A DNA stretch of 64,000 nt, taken from contig JABIVC010000010.1 of assembly GCA_018667355.1 (NCBI GenBank), positions 1 to 64,000 of the forward strand, written 5' to 3'. The stretch is from Gammaproteobacteria bacterium (GTDB lineage: Bacteria > Pseudomonadota > Gammaproteobacteria > GCA-002705445 > GCA-002716945). The notes under the pieces were generated by a model, which was not told the DNA's origin, did not search any database, and was given only the letters and a program-made list of their open reading frames with translations. Position 1 is the stretch's first letter. Each line of letters starts with the position of its first letter. Made by a program: the position numbers and the translations under genes. Positions 36,534 to 44,593 of this stretch are shown here, one piece after another.

Positions 36534-37117
36534 GAATTGGTTTAGGAATAGATACGCATCAATTGATACCTGGAAAATCAATGAGACTAGGAGGTGTTGA
36601 CATACCCTCAACTGTATCTATTAAAGCTCACTCTGATGGAGACATAATATACCACTCAATAGCTGATTCAATATTAGGCGCAATTGGGGCTGGTGATATA
36701 GGAGACCATTTTCCAGACACAGATCCTAAGAACAAAAACCTTGATAGCAGAGTTATAGTTATGCATGCTGTTAAGCTAGCAATAGAGAAAAATTTAATAC
36801 TAAATAATCTTGATATTACTCTCCTGCTAGAGTCACCTAAAATATCACAATATAAAGATATAATGAAAATGCAAATACTTGAAATGTTTTTAGAAGCATT
36901 CGCAGTTAATTGTCCTGAAATGCTAGTTAAAACGAACCCTAATGTTTTGTTCATGGAGGACATGATTAACATTAAGGCCTCGACTTCAGAAACTCTTGGT
37001 TTTATTGGTAAAGGGCATGGAATTACCTGTTATTGCATGGTATCTCTTAAAGATCTTGATTCAGAATCTTTAAAAGAAGCACTTTATAGATTTGTAGGTA
37101 AAGAGTATCAAGTATAA
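36530..37117 (+). CDS. ispF: 2-C-methyl-D-erythritol 2,4-cyclodiphosphate synthase, enlarged
   Basis: IspF cyclises CDP-ME-2-phosphate to MEcPP. Zinc ligands are Asp8 and His10 (GIDTHQL) and His42 (HSIADSILGAIGAGDIGDHFPD). AHSDGD and the C-terminal IKASTSETLGFIGKGHGITCYCMV are typical. At 195 aa it is clearly longer than the usual about 160. The excess is an insert of around 18 residues after the PKISQYKDIMKMQI segment plus a C-terminal tail (DLDSESLKEALYRF). No frameshift is apparent. It overlaps ispD by 4 bp. Confidence 0.95.
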   Translation: MRIGLGIDTHQLIPGKSMRLGGVDIPSTVSIKAHSDGDIIYHSIADSILGAIGAGDIGDHFPDTDPKNKNLDSRVIVMHAVKLAIEKNLILNNLDITLLLESPKISQYKDIMKMQILEMFLEAFAVNCPEMLVKTNPNVLFMEDMINIKASTSETLGFIGKGHGITCYCMVSLKDLDSESLKEALYRFVGKEYQV

Positions 37118-37144
37118 TGAGCCACTAAAAATTATAGGAAGTTT

Positions 37145-38224
37145 ATGTCATTAACTCATTTGAAAAATATTGGGCCACTAATTATCAATTTAGATGGTAT
37201 TGAGCTCTCTAATAGTGAGAGACAACTTATACAGCATCAGTTAGTAGGTGGAATCATACTCTTTTCTCATAATTTTATTTCAAAGAAACAATTAAAGTCT
37301 TTTGTTAATGATATTAAGAGCATAAAAGATAATTTACTGATTACCATCGACCATGAAGGTGGAAGAGTGCAAAGACTTATGAATGGTTTTACACGTTTAC
37401 CAAGTTTTGAAAAAATTTCAGAAATAAAGGATGCAGACCTTCGCGCACAGATTGCATATCAGGTTGGCTATATTAGTGGTTATGAATTATCCAAGATAAG
37501 TATTGATATTAACTATTCCCCTGTAGTTGATATTAATCATAATAAAACTAATAACTTATTAAAAGATAGAACCTTTGGCGATAATGTCGATAATATTATT
37601 TCTTTAGCAAATGAATATGTCAAAGGATCACTTGATGCTGGAATTCTTCCAGTTTTAAAACATTTTCCTGGTCATGGTAGAGTAATAACTGATAGTCATA
37701 CAGAAGAATGTTTTTCAGACGTAAAAATGAATGAGTTATTAGATACAGATATACTTCCTTTTAAAATATTACATGATCAGTATGCTGAGGCTAATTTACC
37801 AATCATGACCAATCATATATTATATAAGAATATAGATGAATTTATTACAACCTACTCAGAAGAATGGCTTATCAGACAATCAAACATGATCTTCTCAAAA
37901 AAACCTTTCTTTATAAGTGATGATGTTGAAATGTTTTCAGCTACTGTTCTTGATGGTAAAAAAATATCTTGTGAAAAAAGGGTATTATTAGCTTTAAGAG
38001 CAGGATGCAGGATGATTATTGCCACAACAATGCAAGATAATAAAATTATTAAGAATAAAGCATCTCCTCAGTATTTTAAAAAAAATTACCTTACTGATGA
38101 TATCATTAAGTACTTTGAAAAAAATCATGATAAAATGTCTAAAATAGTAATACCCAAGGCAATAGATGAAAGTAGAGAAAGGTATGGCGAGTGTCTTGTA
38201 AATATGAAACAGATGGGATTATAA
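37145..38224 (+). CDS. nagZ: Beta-N-acetylhexosaminidase NagZ
   Basis: NagZ cleaves GlcNAc from anhydro-muropeptides during peptidoglycan recycling in the cytoplasm. It is a glycoside hydrolase family 3 protein with GGIILFSHNF, ITIDHEGGRVQRLMNGFTRLP, INYSPVVDINH, and the diagnostic KHFPGHG(R)VITDSH loop that carries the catalytic His/Asp pair; FISDDVEMFSA carries the nucleophile Asp. At 359 aa it is normal. AGGAAG precedes the ATG. mscS follows after 3 bases. Confidence 0.96.
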   Translation: MSLTHLKNIGPLIINLDGIELSNSERQLIQHQLVGGIILFSHNFISKKQLKSFVNDIKSIKDNLLITIDHEGGRVQRLMNGFTRLPSFEKISEIKDADLRAQIAYQVGYISGYELSKISIDINYSPVVDINHNKTNNLLKDRTFGDNVDNIISLANEYVKGSLDAGILPVLKHFPGHGRVITDSHTEECFSDVKMNELLDTDILPFKILHDQYAEANLPIMTNHILYKNIDEFITTYSEEWLIRQSNMIFSKKPFFISDDVEMFSATVLDGKKISCEKRVLLALRAGCRMIIATTMQDNKIIKNKASPQYFKKNYLTDDIIKYFEKNHDKMSKIVIPKAIDESRERYGECLVNMKQMGL

Positions 38225-38227
38225 ATT

Positions 38228-39304
38228 ATGAATGACCTCTTAGCATTAATATTTAAAACAGATTTATATACACAGATTGCTTCTATATTATTTTTTGCTC
38301 TTGCGCTATTATTTATTAAAAATAAATTAATTCTTCTATTCACTGGAATTTCAAAAAAAACTGCAACTGATTTTGATGATATTATTATTAAGTCGATTCA
38401 AAAACCTTTAACTTATTTAATAATATTTGGATCACTTATTCTTATATTTCAATCTCTAAATGGTTTTTATAAATATTTAGATGGGTTTAATATTGGAACA
38501 ATTATATATGTATTAATAGTAGCTATTATCTCCTGGATACTGATCAGAATTCTAGATAACTACTTTATAAATAAATCATTCTTAAAAAACTTAAAGGTTG
38601 ATGATGACCCAGTTGTAATTGAGCAAACATATGAAATCGCTATAAGAATATTCAAGATTATTGTTATTGCAATCACCATTTTAATGATAATGCAAGAATT
38701 TGGTCTTAGTATATCTGGGTTACTTGCTTTTGGTGGAGTAGGTGGTCTAGTTGTTGGTTTAGCAGCTAAAGACCTTTTGTCTAATTTTTTTGGAGGTCTA
38801 ATGATTTACTTCGACAGGCCTTTTAAAGTAGGTGAGTTCATTAAGTCTCCAGATAGAAATATTGAAGGTATTGTAGAAAGTATTGGTTGGAGACTAACTG
38901 TTGTGCGTACATTCTCAAAAAATGTTTTGTATATACCGAATGCTGCTTTTGCTAATATTATTGTAGAAAATGCAACACGAATGACGAATAGAAGAATAAA
39001 TGAGGTGATAGGCCTCAAGTATGATGATTTTCAAAAAATTCCAAAGATTGTGTCGAGTGTCAAAGTTTATCTGTCAGATCATCAAGAAATAGACCAAGGG
39101 AATGAGCCTGTAGTATCTTTTAAATCTTTTTCTGCCTCTTCCTGTGATTTTTTTATTTATGCTTTTACGACTACCAAAGACTGGCGTGAATACTTGAGAA
39201 TCAAAGAACAGATTTTATATAAGGTTTCAGATATCATTAAAGAGAACAATGCTTCAATAGCATTTCCTACAATGACTATTGAAATGGATAGACCAGAAAG
39301 ATAA
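38228..39304 (+). CDS. MscS-family mechanosensitive channel
   Basis: This is a small-conductance mechanosensitive channel protein that would release solutes on hypo-osmotic shock. It has four likely N-terminal helices (IASILFFALALLFI, YLIIFGSLILIF, IIYVLIVAIISWILIRIL, IIVIAITILMIMQEFG). The pore helix follows: SGLLAFGGVGGLVVGLAAKDLLSNFFGGLMIYFDRPF, the MscS signature, then the cytoplasmic beta domain (GEFIKSPDRNIEGIVESIGWRLTVVRTFSKNVLYIPNA). At 358 aa it is longer than E. coli MscS (286), with extra N-terminal helices as in YbiO/YnaI types. It ends 6 bases from convergent mfd. Confidence 0.9.
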   Translation: MNDLLALIFKTDLYTQIASILFFALALLFIKNKLILLFTGISKKTATDFDDIIIKSIQKPLTYLIIFGSLILIFQSLNGFYKYLDGFNIGTIIYVLIVAIISWILIRILDNYFINKSFLKNLKVDDDPVVIEQTYEIAIRIFKIIVIAITILMIMQEFGLSISGLLAFGGVGGLVVGLAAKDLLSNFFGGLMIYFDRPFKVGEFIKSPDRNIEGIVESIGWRLTVVRTFSKNVLYIPNAAFANIIVENATRMTNRRINEVIGLKYDDFQKIPKIVSSVKVYLSDHQEIDQGNEPVVSFKSFSASSCDFFIYAFTTTKDWREYLRIKEQILYKVSDIIKENNASIAFPTMTIEMDRPER

Positions 39305-39310
39305 ATGATT

Positions 39311-42300
39311 CTAGAAAATTGACTTAATGAGATTTTCTATCTTCTGGCATATATCTGCAGTATCCTCATTATCCAATGATAATTGAATTGAGCTATTTTT
39401 TAGTATTTTCATTTCATATTGACTCATGTTAGCTATAATCTTTTCTACGCTAATATTATCTTTATCCTTAAACTCAATCTTTGCGATGCCATCTACAATT
39501 TTAATATGTTTGATATTTTTATCTTTAAGAGTTAATTTTAGTTTTGAGATGTGAAGTAAATTTTCTAAAAATTCAGGCATAGGTCCATATATATCAATCA
39601 ACTCATCAGAAATGTAAGTAATTTCATTTAAGTTTTTACAAGATGATATTTTTTTGTAATACTTTAGTCTTGTTAAAATATCATTAATATAGTCTTGTGT
39701 TATTAAACATGATTTGTTTATCTCAATTTCAATACTATCTATATCTTCTTTGTTATCTCCAGTTCTTAAAAATTCAATACTTTTGTTAAGTATATCCGTA
39801 AACATGGCATATCCAATTTCATATATCTGACCACTTTGTTCTTCCCCAAGAATTTCTCCTGCTCCTCTAATTTCTAAATCATGGGTAGCTAACTCTAAGC
39901 CACCACCTAAACTTTCGACCGAATCAATTGCCAAAAGCCTCTTTTCTGCATCTTTTGTCATCTTGTGTTCTTCAGGAATTACAAGGTAAGCATATGCTTG
40001 TCTATTAGTTCTTCCAACCCTACCTCTAATTTGATGAAGCTGAGAGAGTCCAAATTTATTACTATTATTAATTATTATAGTATTTACGTTTTGTATATCT
40101 AAGCCACTTTCAATGATGCTAGTACATACAAGTAAATCATACTCTTTATTTAAAAATTTTTGCATTTCTATTTCAATATATTTTGGATCTAATTGCCCAT
40201 GTATTTTCCCAACTTTTATATCTTGATTTAGTAGCAATAGTCTTTCAATTTCTATATCCATAGTACTAATTTCATTATGTACATAATATATTTGACCGCC
40301 TCTTTGGATTTCCCTTTCAATAGCTTCATTTATAATATCTTTTTCCCATTTGATTATACGTGTCACTATTGATTTTCTATTTTGAGGCGGTGTTTCCATT
40401 ACGCTTAAATCTTTTATTTGAGATAATGCGGAATTTAATGTCCTCGGAATAGGTGTTGCGGTAAGCGTAATTATATCTATATTATTTTTCAATTTTTTAA
40501 TCTTTTCTTTATCTGTCACTCCAAATTTATGTTCCTCATCAACGACAAGTAATTTTAAGTTATTAAATTCTATTTTTTTAGATAAAATCGCATGAGTCCC
40601 TATGATTATATCGATTTCTCCATTTTTCAGCTTTAATAATGTCTCTTTTTTATCTTTAGCTGATTGTAGGCGAGAAATCTTTCCTATATTAATTGCTGTA
40701 GACGAAAATCTATTAATAAATGATTTGTAATGTTGTTCAACTAATATTGTAGTAGGTGCTAGAACTATAGTTTGGCAATTATTTATTGCAGACAAAAATG
40801 CTGCGCGCATTATTACTTCAGTTTTACCATAGCCGACATCACCACAGATGAGCCTGTCCATGGGTTTTTCAGATTCCATATCATCAATTACATTGTTTAT
40901 TGATTTAATCTGATCCTCTGTTTCTTGATACGGAAAGGCATCAGAAAATTTCTGATATTCTATAATATTATTTTTGAAGGCAAAACCTTTTGAAGAAAGT
41001 CTTTTCGATTCAATTTCCAATAAATCAACAGCAATATCATTTATTTTTTTCTTAGCTCTATTTCTAATCTTAATCCAATAATCTGTCCCTAGATTATGTA
41101 GAGGAATATTTAGTCCAGTATGACCAGAATACTTTTTTAATAAATTGATAGATGTTACTGGTATATATAAGATATCTTCATTTGAATACTCTAGTTTTAT
41201 CAATTCTGTCTTTATACCCTCAACATCCATATTAATTAGACCTTTGTACCTGCCAACCCCATAGTTATCATGCACTACTGGTGAATCTAATTCTAATGAT
41301 GAAATATCATTTATATAATTATCAACAAGTTTATTTTTTGATTTTTTTGGGATAGCAAGAGATCTTGCGCCAAATATGTCTTTTGCAGATATGAAGCTAA
41401 TATTATTTTCATAATCTACAAACCCATCATCAATGTATTTTTTTATTATGTAGATAATATTTGTATTTTCTATATCAGTAAAACTATCGACTATATGATA
41501 TTTTAGTTTTAAGTTCTCTAAGAGTTTTTGTATTTCCAATATCAGACTATTTCTTTCTATGGCAAAAACAATTTTATTATTATTTTTATAAATATAATCT
41601 TTTAGGCTTTTATACGGATCCTTAAAAGCATTATTAATCAACAAGGAAGGTAACTTTCTTATTGGAGAGTTGTTAGCTAACATGCCTGTTTCAACTTTGT
41701 AAAGTGACAATACACATTTCATCATATTGCTAATGGATGCCTTATATATATCATCATTAATTATTAATAACTGATAATTGAGAATATATCTCTGATCTTT
41801 ATATTTTGCATAGTAATCTCTATACCTATTCCTAATTAATTTTAATTCATCACCTGTATTTTTCATTGATAGAACTATATTTTTCTCAGTATTTGGAATC
41901 AGATTAAATATGGTTGTTAAGTTATCATATAATACAGGTATTATATTTATTGCAGATGAATGGGGGAGATTATTTATAATCTTTTCATACTCAACATCTT
42001 CGAGATATTCATCGTCAAATACATCTTTGCATTTTGACTTATAAGTCTTTATGACATCATCTGTTATTATAACTTCATTTGCAGGTCCAAGAAAAAAATC
42101 CTTGATAGTATTTTTTGAGACTTGAGTATCAACATTAAACATCTTTAATGTTTCTAGCATATCACCATCAAAATTTAGTCTTATAGGATAATTTTCGACA
42201 GTAGAATACACATCTATAATTGCACCTCTGATAGCATATTCACCTTTATTTACAACTTTTTCAGTCCTATCATATTTCATATTTCTCAGAAGAGTTATGA

Positions 42301-42703
42301 AATTATTATATTCAAAGTCTTTGCTTATCTGTGTAAAATACTTTGATAGAATATTTTTTGGGACTAAGTACTTAGCTATTGCAGAATAACTTGTAATTAT
42401 AATATTATTTTCACTACTCAATATATTCTTATAACTTTTTAACCTTTCTGACAAAACATTTACATCGTACATTAAATCTTCATATGGAAAACTTTCATAT
42501 TCAAGGAATAAACTTATATTTTTTTCACTATTTAAGAATAATTTTAATTCATCACTAAAGTTGATAATTTCATTATTATTATTAAGTAAAATAATCGTAT
42601 TATTAAAATTATGTGATATTTTTTCAATAATATAACTACCAGATGATCCATAAAGACCACCATAAACATAATTATTTTTATTATCCTTAAATATATTTTT
42701 CAT
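39311..42703 (-). CDS. mfd: Transcription-repair coupling factor Mfd
   Basis: Mfd displaces stalled RNA polymerase and recruits UvrAB. It has an N-terminal UvrB-like module (about residues 1-400), an RNAP interaction domain (SPVVHDNYGVGRYKGL...), then the RecG-like translocase with Walker A GDVGYGKTEVIMRAAF, Walker B LLVVDEEHKFGV (usually DEEQRFGV), LTATPIPRTL, STIIESGLDI-like CTSIIESGLDIQNVNTIII and LSQLHQIRGRVGR, and a C-terminal TRCF domain. At 1130 aa it is normal (E. coli 1148). A strong terminator hairpin ends only 3 bases before its ATG, so it must be transcribed by readthrough or from a start inside that region. Confidence 0.97.
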   Translation of the reverse strand: MKNIFKDNKNNYVYGGLYGSSGSYIIEKISHNFNNTIILLNNNNEIINFSDELKLFLNSEKNISLFLEYESFPYEDLMYDVNVLSERLKSYKNILSSENNIIITSYSAIAKYLVPKNILSKYFTQISKDFEYNNFITLLRNMKYDRTEKVVNKGEYAIRGAIIDVYSTVENYPIRLNFDGDMLETLKMFNVDTQVSKNTIKDFFLGPANEVIITDDVIKTYKSKCKDVFDDEYLEDVEYEKIINNLPHSSAINIIPVLYDNLTTIFNLIPNTEKNIVLSMKNTGDELKLIRNRYRDYYAKYKDQRYILNYQLLIINDDIYKASISNMMKCVLSLYKVETGMLANNSPIRKLPSLLINNAFKDPYKSLKDYIYKNNNKIVFAIERNSLILEIQKLLENLKLKYHIVDSFTDIENTNIIYIIKKYIDDGFVDYENNISFISAKDIFGARSLAIPKKSKNKLVDNYINDISSLELDSPVVHDNYGVGRYKGLINMDVEGIKTELIKLEYSNEDILYIPVTSINLLKKYSGHTGLNIPLHNLGTDYWIKIRNRAKKKINDIAVDLLEIESKRLSSKGFAFKNNIIEYQKFSDAFPYQETEDQIKSINNVIDDMESEKPMDRLICGDVGYGKTEVIMRAAFLSAINNCQTIVLAPTTILVEQHYKSFINRFSSTAINIGKISRLQSAKDKKETLLKLKNGEIDIIIGTHAILSKKIEFNNLKLLVVDEEHKFGVTDKEKIKKLKNNIDIITLTATPIPRTLNSALSQIKDLSVMETPPQNRKSIVTRIIKWEKDIINEAIEREIQRGGQIYYVHNEISTMDIEIERLLLLNQDIKVGKIHGQLDPKYIEIEMQKFLNKEYDLLVCTSIIESGLDIQNVNTIIINNSNKFGLSQLHQIRGRVGRTNRQAYAYLVIPEEHKMTKDAEKRLLAIDSVESLGGGLELATHDLEIRGAGEILGEEQSGQIYEIGYAMFTDILNKSIEFLRTGDNKEDIDSIEIEINKSCLITQDYINDILTRLKYYKKISSCKNLNEITYISDELIDIYGPMPEFLENLLHISKLKLTLKDKNIKHIKIVDGIAKIEFKDKDNISVEKIIANMSQYEMKILKNSSIQLSLDNEDTADICQKIENLIKSIF

Positions 42704-42705
42704 AA

Positions 42706-42740
42706 TAAAAAAAAGCAGTACAAATATGTACTGCTTTTCA
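42706..42740 (-). terminator. Intrinsic terminator after the rhodanese gene, abutting mfd
   Basis: On the minus strand a perfect 12-bp stem, AAAAGCAGTACA / TGTACTGCTTTT (plus-strand 42727-42738 and 42711-42722) with a 4-base loop, is followed by an eight-T run. It terminates the small ORF-rhodanese operon. The T run ends 3 bases before the mfd start codon, leaving no separate leader for mfd. Confidence 0.88.
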
Positions 42741-42756
42741 TTTTAATAAGTATCGA

Positions 42757-43428
42757 TTATTTTACTGTATTAAACCCAAGAATTTCCCAGTTTTGCATAC
42801 CACCACGGTACCACTTGATTTTATCAGCAGGGTAGCCATATTTTAGTAAGCTCTTAATATTGTTTGGTGACTGACCACACCACATTCCATTGCAATACAT
42901 AACTAATGTTTTAGCATCGTTAAAATAGAATAATCCATTTTGCTCTTTAGCACCAAACTTTTCAGTCATGATTTCAGCAATTGATATTGGATCTGCTCCC
43001 TTAGCTTCACTTAAGTGAGTCCACGGAATATTTACTGCACCAGGAATCATACCTTTTGCAACCCAGTCAGGTGTTCTAGAGTCAATAACCATTATTTCAG
43101 ATCCATCAGGCATTTTTTGCCCTTTGCTCATCATAATCGCGTAATGTATTATTTCTTGTTCCCCAATTGTTTCAATCCCAGGCCTTAATTGCATTGGTTG
43201 AACACAAAATGGTGGACATGGCCTTGATGTTTTAGCAAACGCAGGGTTTACTGTATTTTTATTATTTTGATTTCTCATGAATTTCACATCACCACTACCA
43301 GCTGAAACTCCTATTTCTAATGAATTTGGACCGTCAGCTTTTGATATTGCTACTGGCTTATCAGCATATGCAGTAGAGAATGAAAGCATAGAAACTAAAA
43401 CAACACTTAATATTGATTTGATATTCAT
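42757..43428 (-). CDS. Exported rhodanese-like protein with CPPFC motif
   Basis: This is a predicted periplasmic protein with a C-terminal rhodanese domain. A signal peptide (IKSILSVVLVSMLSFSTAYA, cleavage near residue 22) fits the start at 43428, which has GGGAG 5 bases upstream; the track start (43494) would bury the signal and is rejected (223 aa). The rhodanese fold shows MVIDSRTPDWVAKGMIPGAVNIPW, the active-site loop MYCNGMWCGQS with Cys179 (and a second Cys184), and WYRGGMQNWEILGFN. An extra CPPFC motif (Cys71/Cys75) lies between signal and domain. It could handle sulfane sulfur or persulfides, or act in redox chemistry of the periplasm; substrate unknown. It follows a small ORF and precedes a strong terminator. 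Confidence 0.85.
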   Translation of the reverse strand: MNIKSILSVVLVSMLSFSTAYADKPVAISKADGPNSLEIGVSAGSGDVKFMRNQNNKNTVNPAFAKTSRPCPPFCVQPMQLRPGIETIGEQEIIHYAIMMSKGQKMPDGSEIMVIDSRTPDWVAKGMIPGAVNIPWTHLSEAKGADPISIAEIMTEKFGAKEQNGLFYFNDAKTLVMYCNGMWCGQSPNNIKSLLKYGYPADKIKWYRGGMQNWEILGFNTVK

Positions 43429-43433
43429 ATCTT

Positions 43434-43438
43434 CTCCC
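43434..43438 (-). promoter_or_regulatory. Shine-Dalgarno fixing the rhodanese start
   Basis: GGGAG on the minus strand lies 5 bases before ATG 43428 and directly precedes the signal peptide. It decides against the longer ORF-track start. Confidence 0.8.
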
Positions 43439-43450
43439 TTTTTAGTATTA

Positions 43451-43606
43451 TTATTCACAATCTGGCTCTTCTTCGCTTGGCTTTTCTTCCTCATATATTA
43501 CCTGATCTAGACTAGATAGTTTTTGGTTATGATTCAATTCATAACTACCTAAATAGGTCGAGCTTATGGTGAATAAACCCATTAAAAATATTGTTACTAT
43601 TCTCAT
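43451..43606 (-). CDS. Small membrane or secreted protein (51 aa), unrecognised
   Basis: This ORF is too short for the track. It encodes MRIVTIFLMGLFTISSTYLG, a membrane helix or signal sequence, then SYELNHNQKLSSLDQVIYEE and a strongly acidic tail (EKPSEEEPDCE) ending in Cys-Glu. A good ribosome binding site (AGAGGT, 43612-43617) stands 5 bases before the ATG, and the rhodanese start follows 22 bases after its stop, so the two form a probable operon. I do not recognise the family. The single C-terminal Cys and the adjacent rhodanese suggest, as inference only, a sulfur- or redox-related partner. Confidence 0.6.
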   Translation of the reverse strand: MRIVTIFLMGLFTISSTYLGSYELNHNQKLSSLDQVIYEEEKPSEEEPDCE

Positions 43607-43611
43607 GTATT

Positions 43612-43617
43612 ACCTCT
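43612..43617 (-). promoter_or_regulatory. Shine-Dalgarno of the 51-aa ORF
   Basis: AGAGGT on the minus strand lies 5 bases before the ATG at 43606. Such a strong site is uncommon in this window, where most starts lack one, and it supports the small gene. Confidence 0.6.
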
Positions 43618-43750
43618 ATTTGAGTCATTGATAACCATACAGAGCCATCTTTATACCAATTCTACAGTATATGGGTATTTAAATGAACCTATTTATTATG
43701 AAATAGGCATTGGTTATTGTTGGTATTTGCAGGGTATTTTCAGTAAGGGG

Positions 43751-44593
43751 TTATATATCTAACCTGAACCCCCACATTTTTTTTGATTTCTTTTTCATAG
43801 TAAGATCAATTATAGTAGAGCTAGTAGATTCACTAATATCATTCATCAATATTATATTCCCATCAGAATTTGTTACAAAACTTGAGCCCCAAAACTTTAT
43901 AGTATTTTTATTATTACTTTCAACTCCAGTTCTATTTGCTATAACGATAGGAGTATTAATCATCAAACTATTTGCTGCAATTACACCCATCCATTTTTCT
44001 TTTTCATTGAGAAGTGTGATGGGTTTGTTGTTTTTATATGCATATCCTATAGAAGTAGGACATAAAATTATGTCAGCTCCTAATTTATTGATTTGTTGAT
44101 ATGACTCTGAGTGCCATTGATCCCAACAAATCATTAATCCAATCTTACAAATGCCAATATCAATGACTACGTATTTATTCTTTGATTCATTGAAATAATA
44201 TTTTTCCTGATAACATTCTTCGTTGGGTATATGCTTTTTTCTATATTTCCCAATAACAATACCTTTTGGCGATATTAATGCTGCAGAGTTATAAAATTTA
44301 TCTTTATTTTTCTCAAAAAAAGAAAATAGAAAAAAAATTTTTTTCTTCATGCATAGTTCAACCATTGTTTTGACTATTTTTGATGACATACTTATCGCTA
44401 GATTCTTATATTTAGAATTTTTGATAATTGGGAAATATTTTAAGTAAGAAAGTTCATGACTAATAACTATAGTAGGTTTATTTGTGACTTTAATGCCATC
44501 AATTTTCTTAATTAGATTATTTAAGTTTTCATCAATGTTATCACCGACTGGATATTGTAATATTACGATATTTAATTTTTTATTATCTTTCAT
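43751..44593 (-). CDS. aguB: N-carbamoylputrescine amidase (nitrilase superfamily)
   Basis: AguB hydrolyses N-carbamoylputrescine to putrescine, CO2 and ammonia. The nitrilase triad is visible: Glu47 (VISHELSYLKYF), the Lys in GKYRKKHIP, and Cys156 (IGLMICWDQWHSE). The WDQW(H/F)xE(S/A) context and the partner aguA directly upstream fix the assignment against other carbon-nitrogen hydrolases. At 280 aa it is close to the usual 290. It overlaps aguA by 4 bp (ATGA). Confidence 0.93.
   Translation of the reverse strand: MKDNKKLNIVILQYPVGDNIDENLNNLIKKIDGIKVTNKPTIVISHELSYLKYFPIIKNSKYKNLAISMSSKIVKTMVELCMKKKIFFLFSFFEKNKDKFYNSAALISPKGIVIGKYRKKHIPNEECYQEKYYFNESKNKYVVIDIGICKIGLMICWDQWHSESYQQINKLGADIILCPTSIGYAYKNNKPITLLNEKEKWMGVIAANSLMINTPIVIANRTGVESNNKNTIKFWGSSFVTNSDGNIILMNDISESTSSTIIDLTMKKKSKKMWGFRLDI

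Noticed and set aside
43429-43494. Longer rhodanese start at 43494
   Set aside because: It places 22 polar residues ahead of a clear signal peptide and lacks a ribosome binding site, while GGGAG precedes ATG 43428. The region is also occupied by the 51-aa ORF in another frame.
43710-44099. Plus-strand 129-aa ORF over the 3' part of aguB
   Set aside because: Antisense shadow of a clearly conserved aguB; hydrophobic by chance of AT-rich antisense frames.
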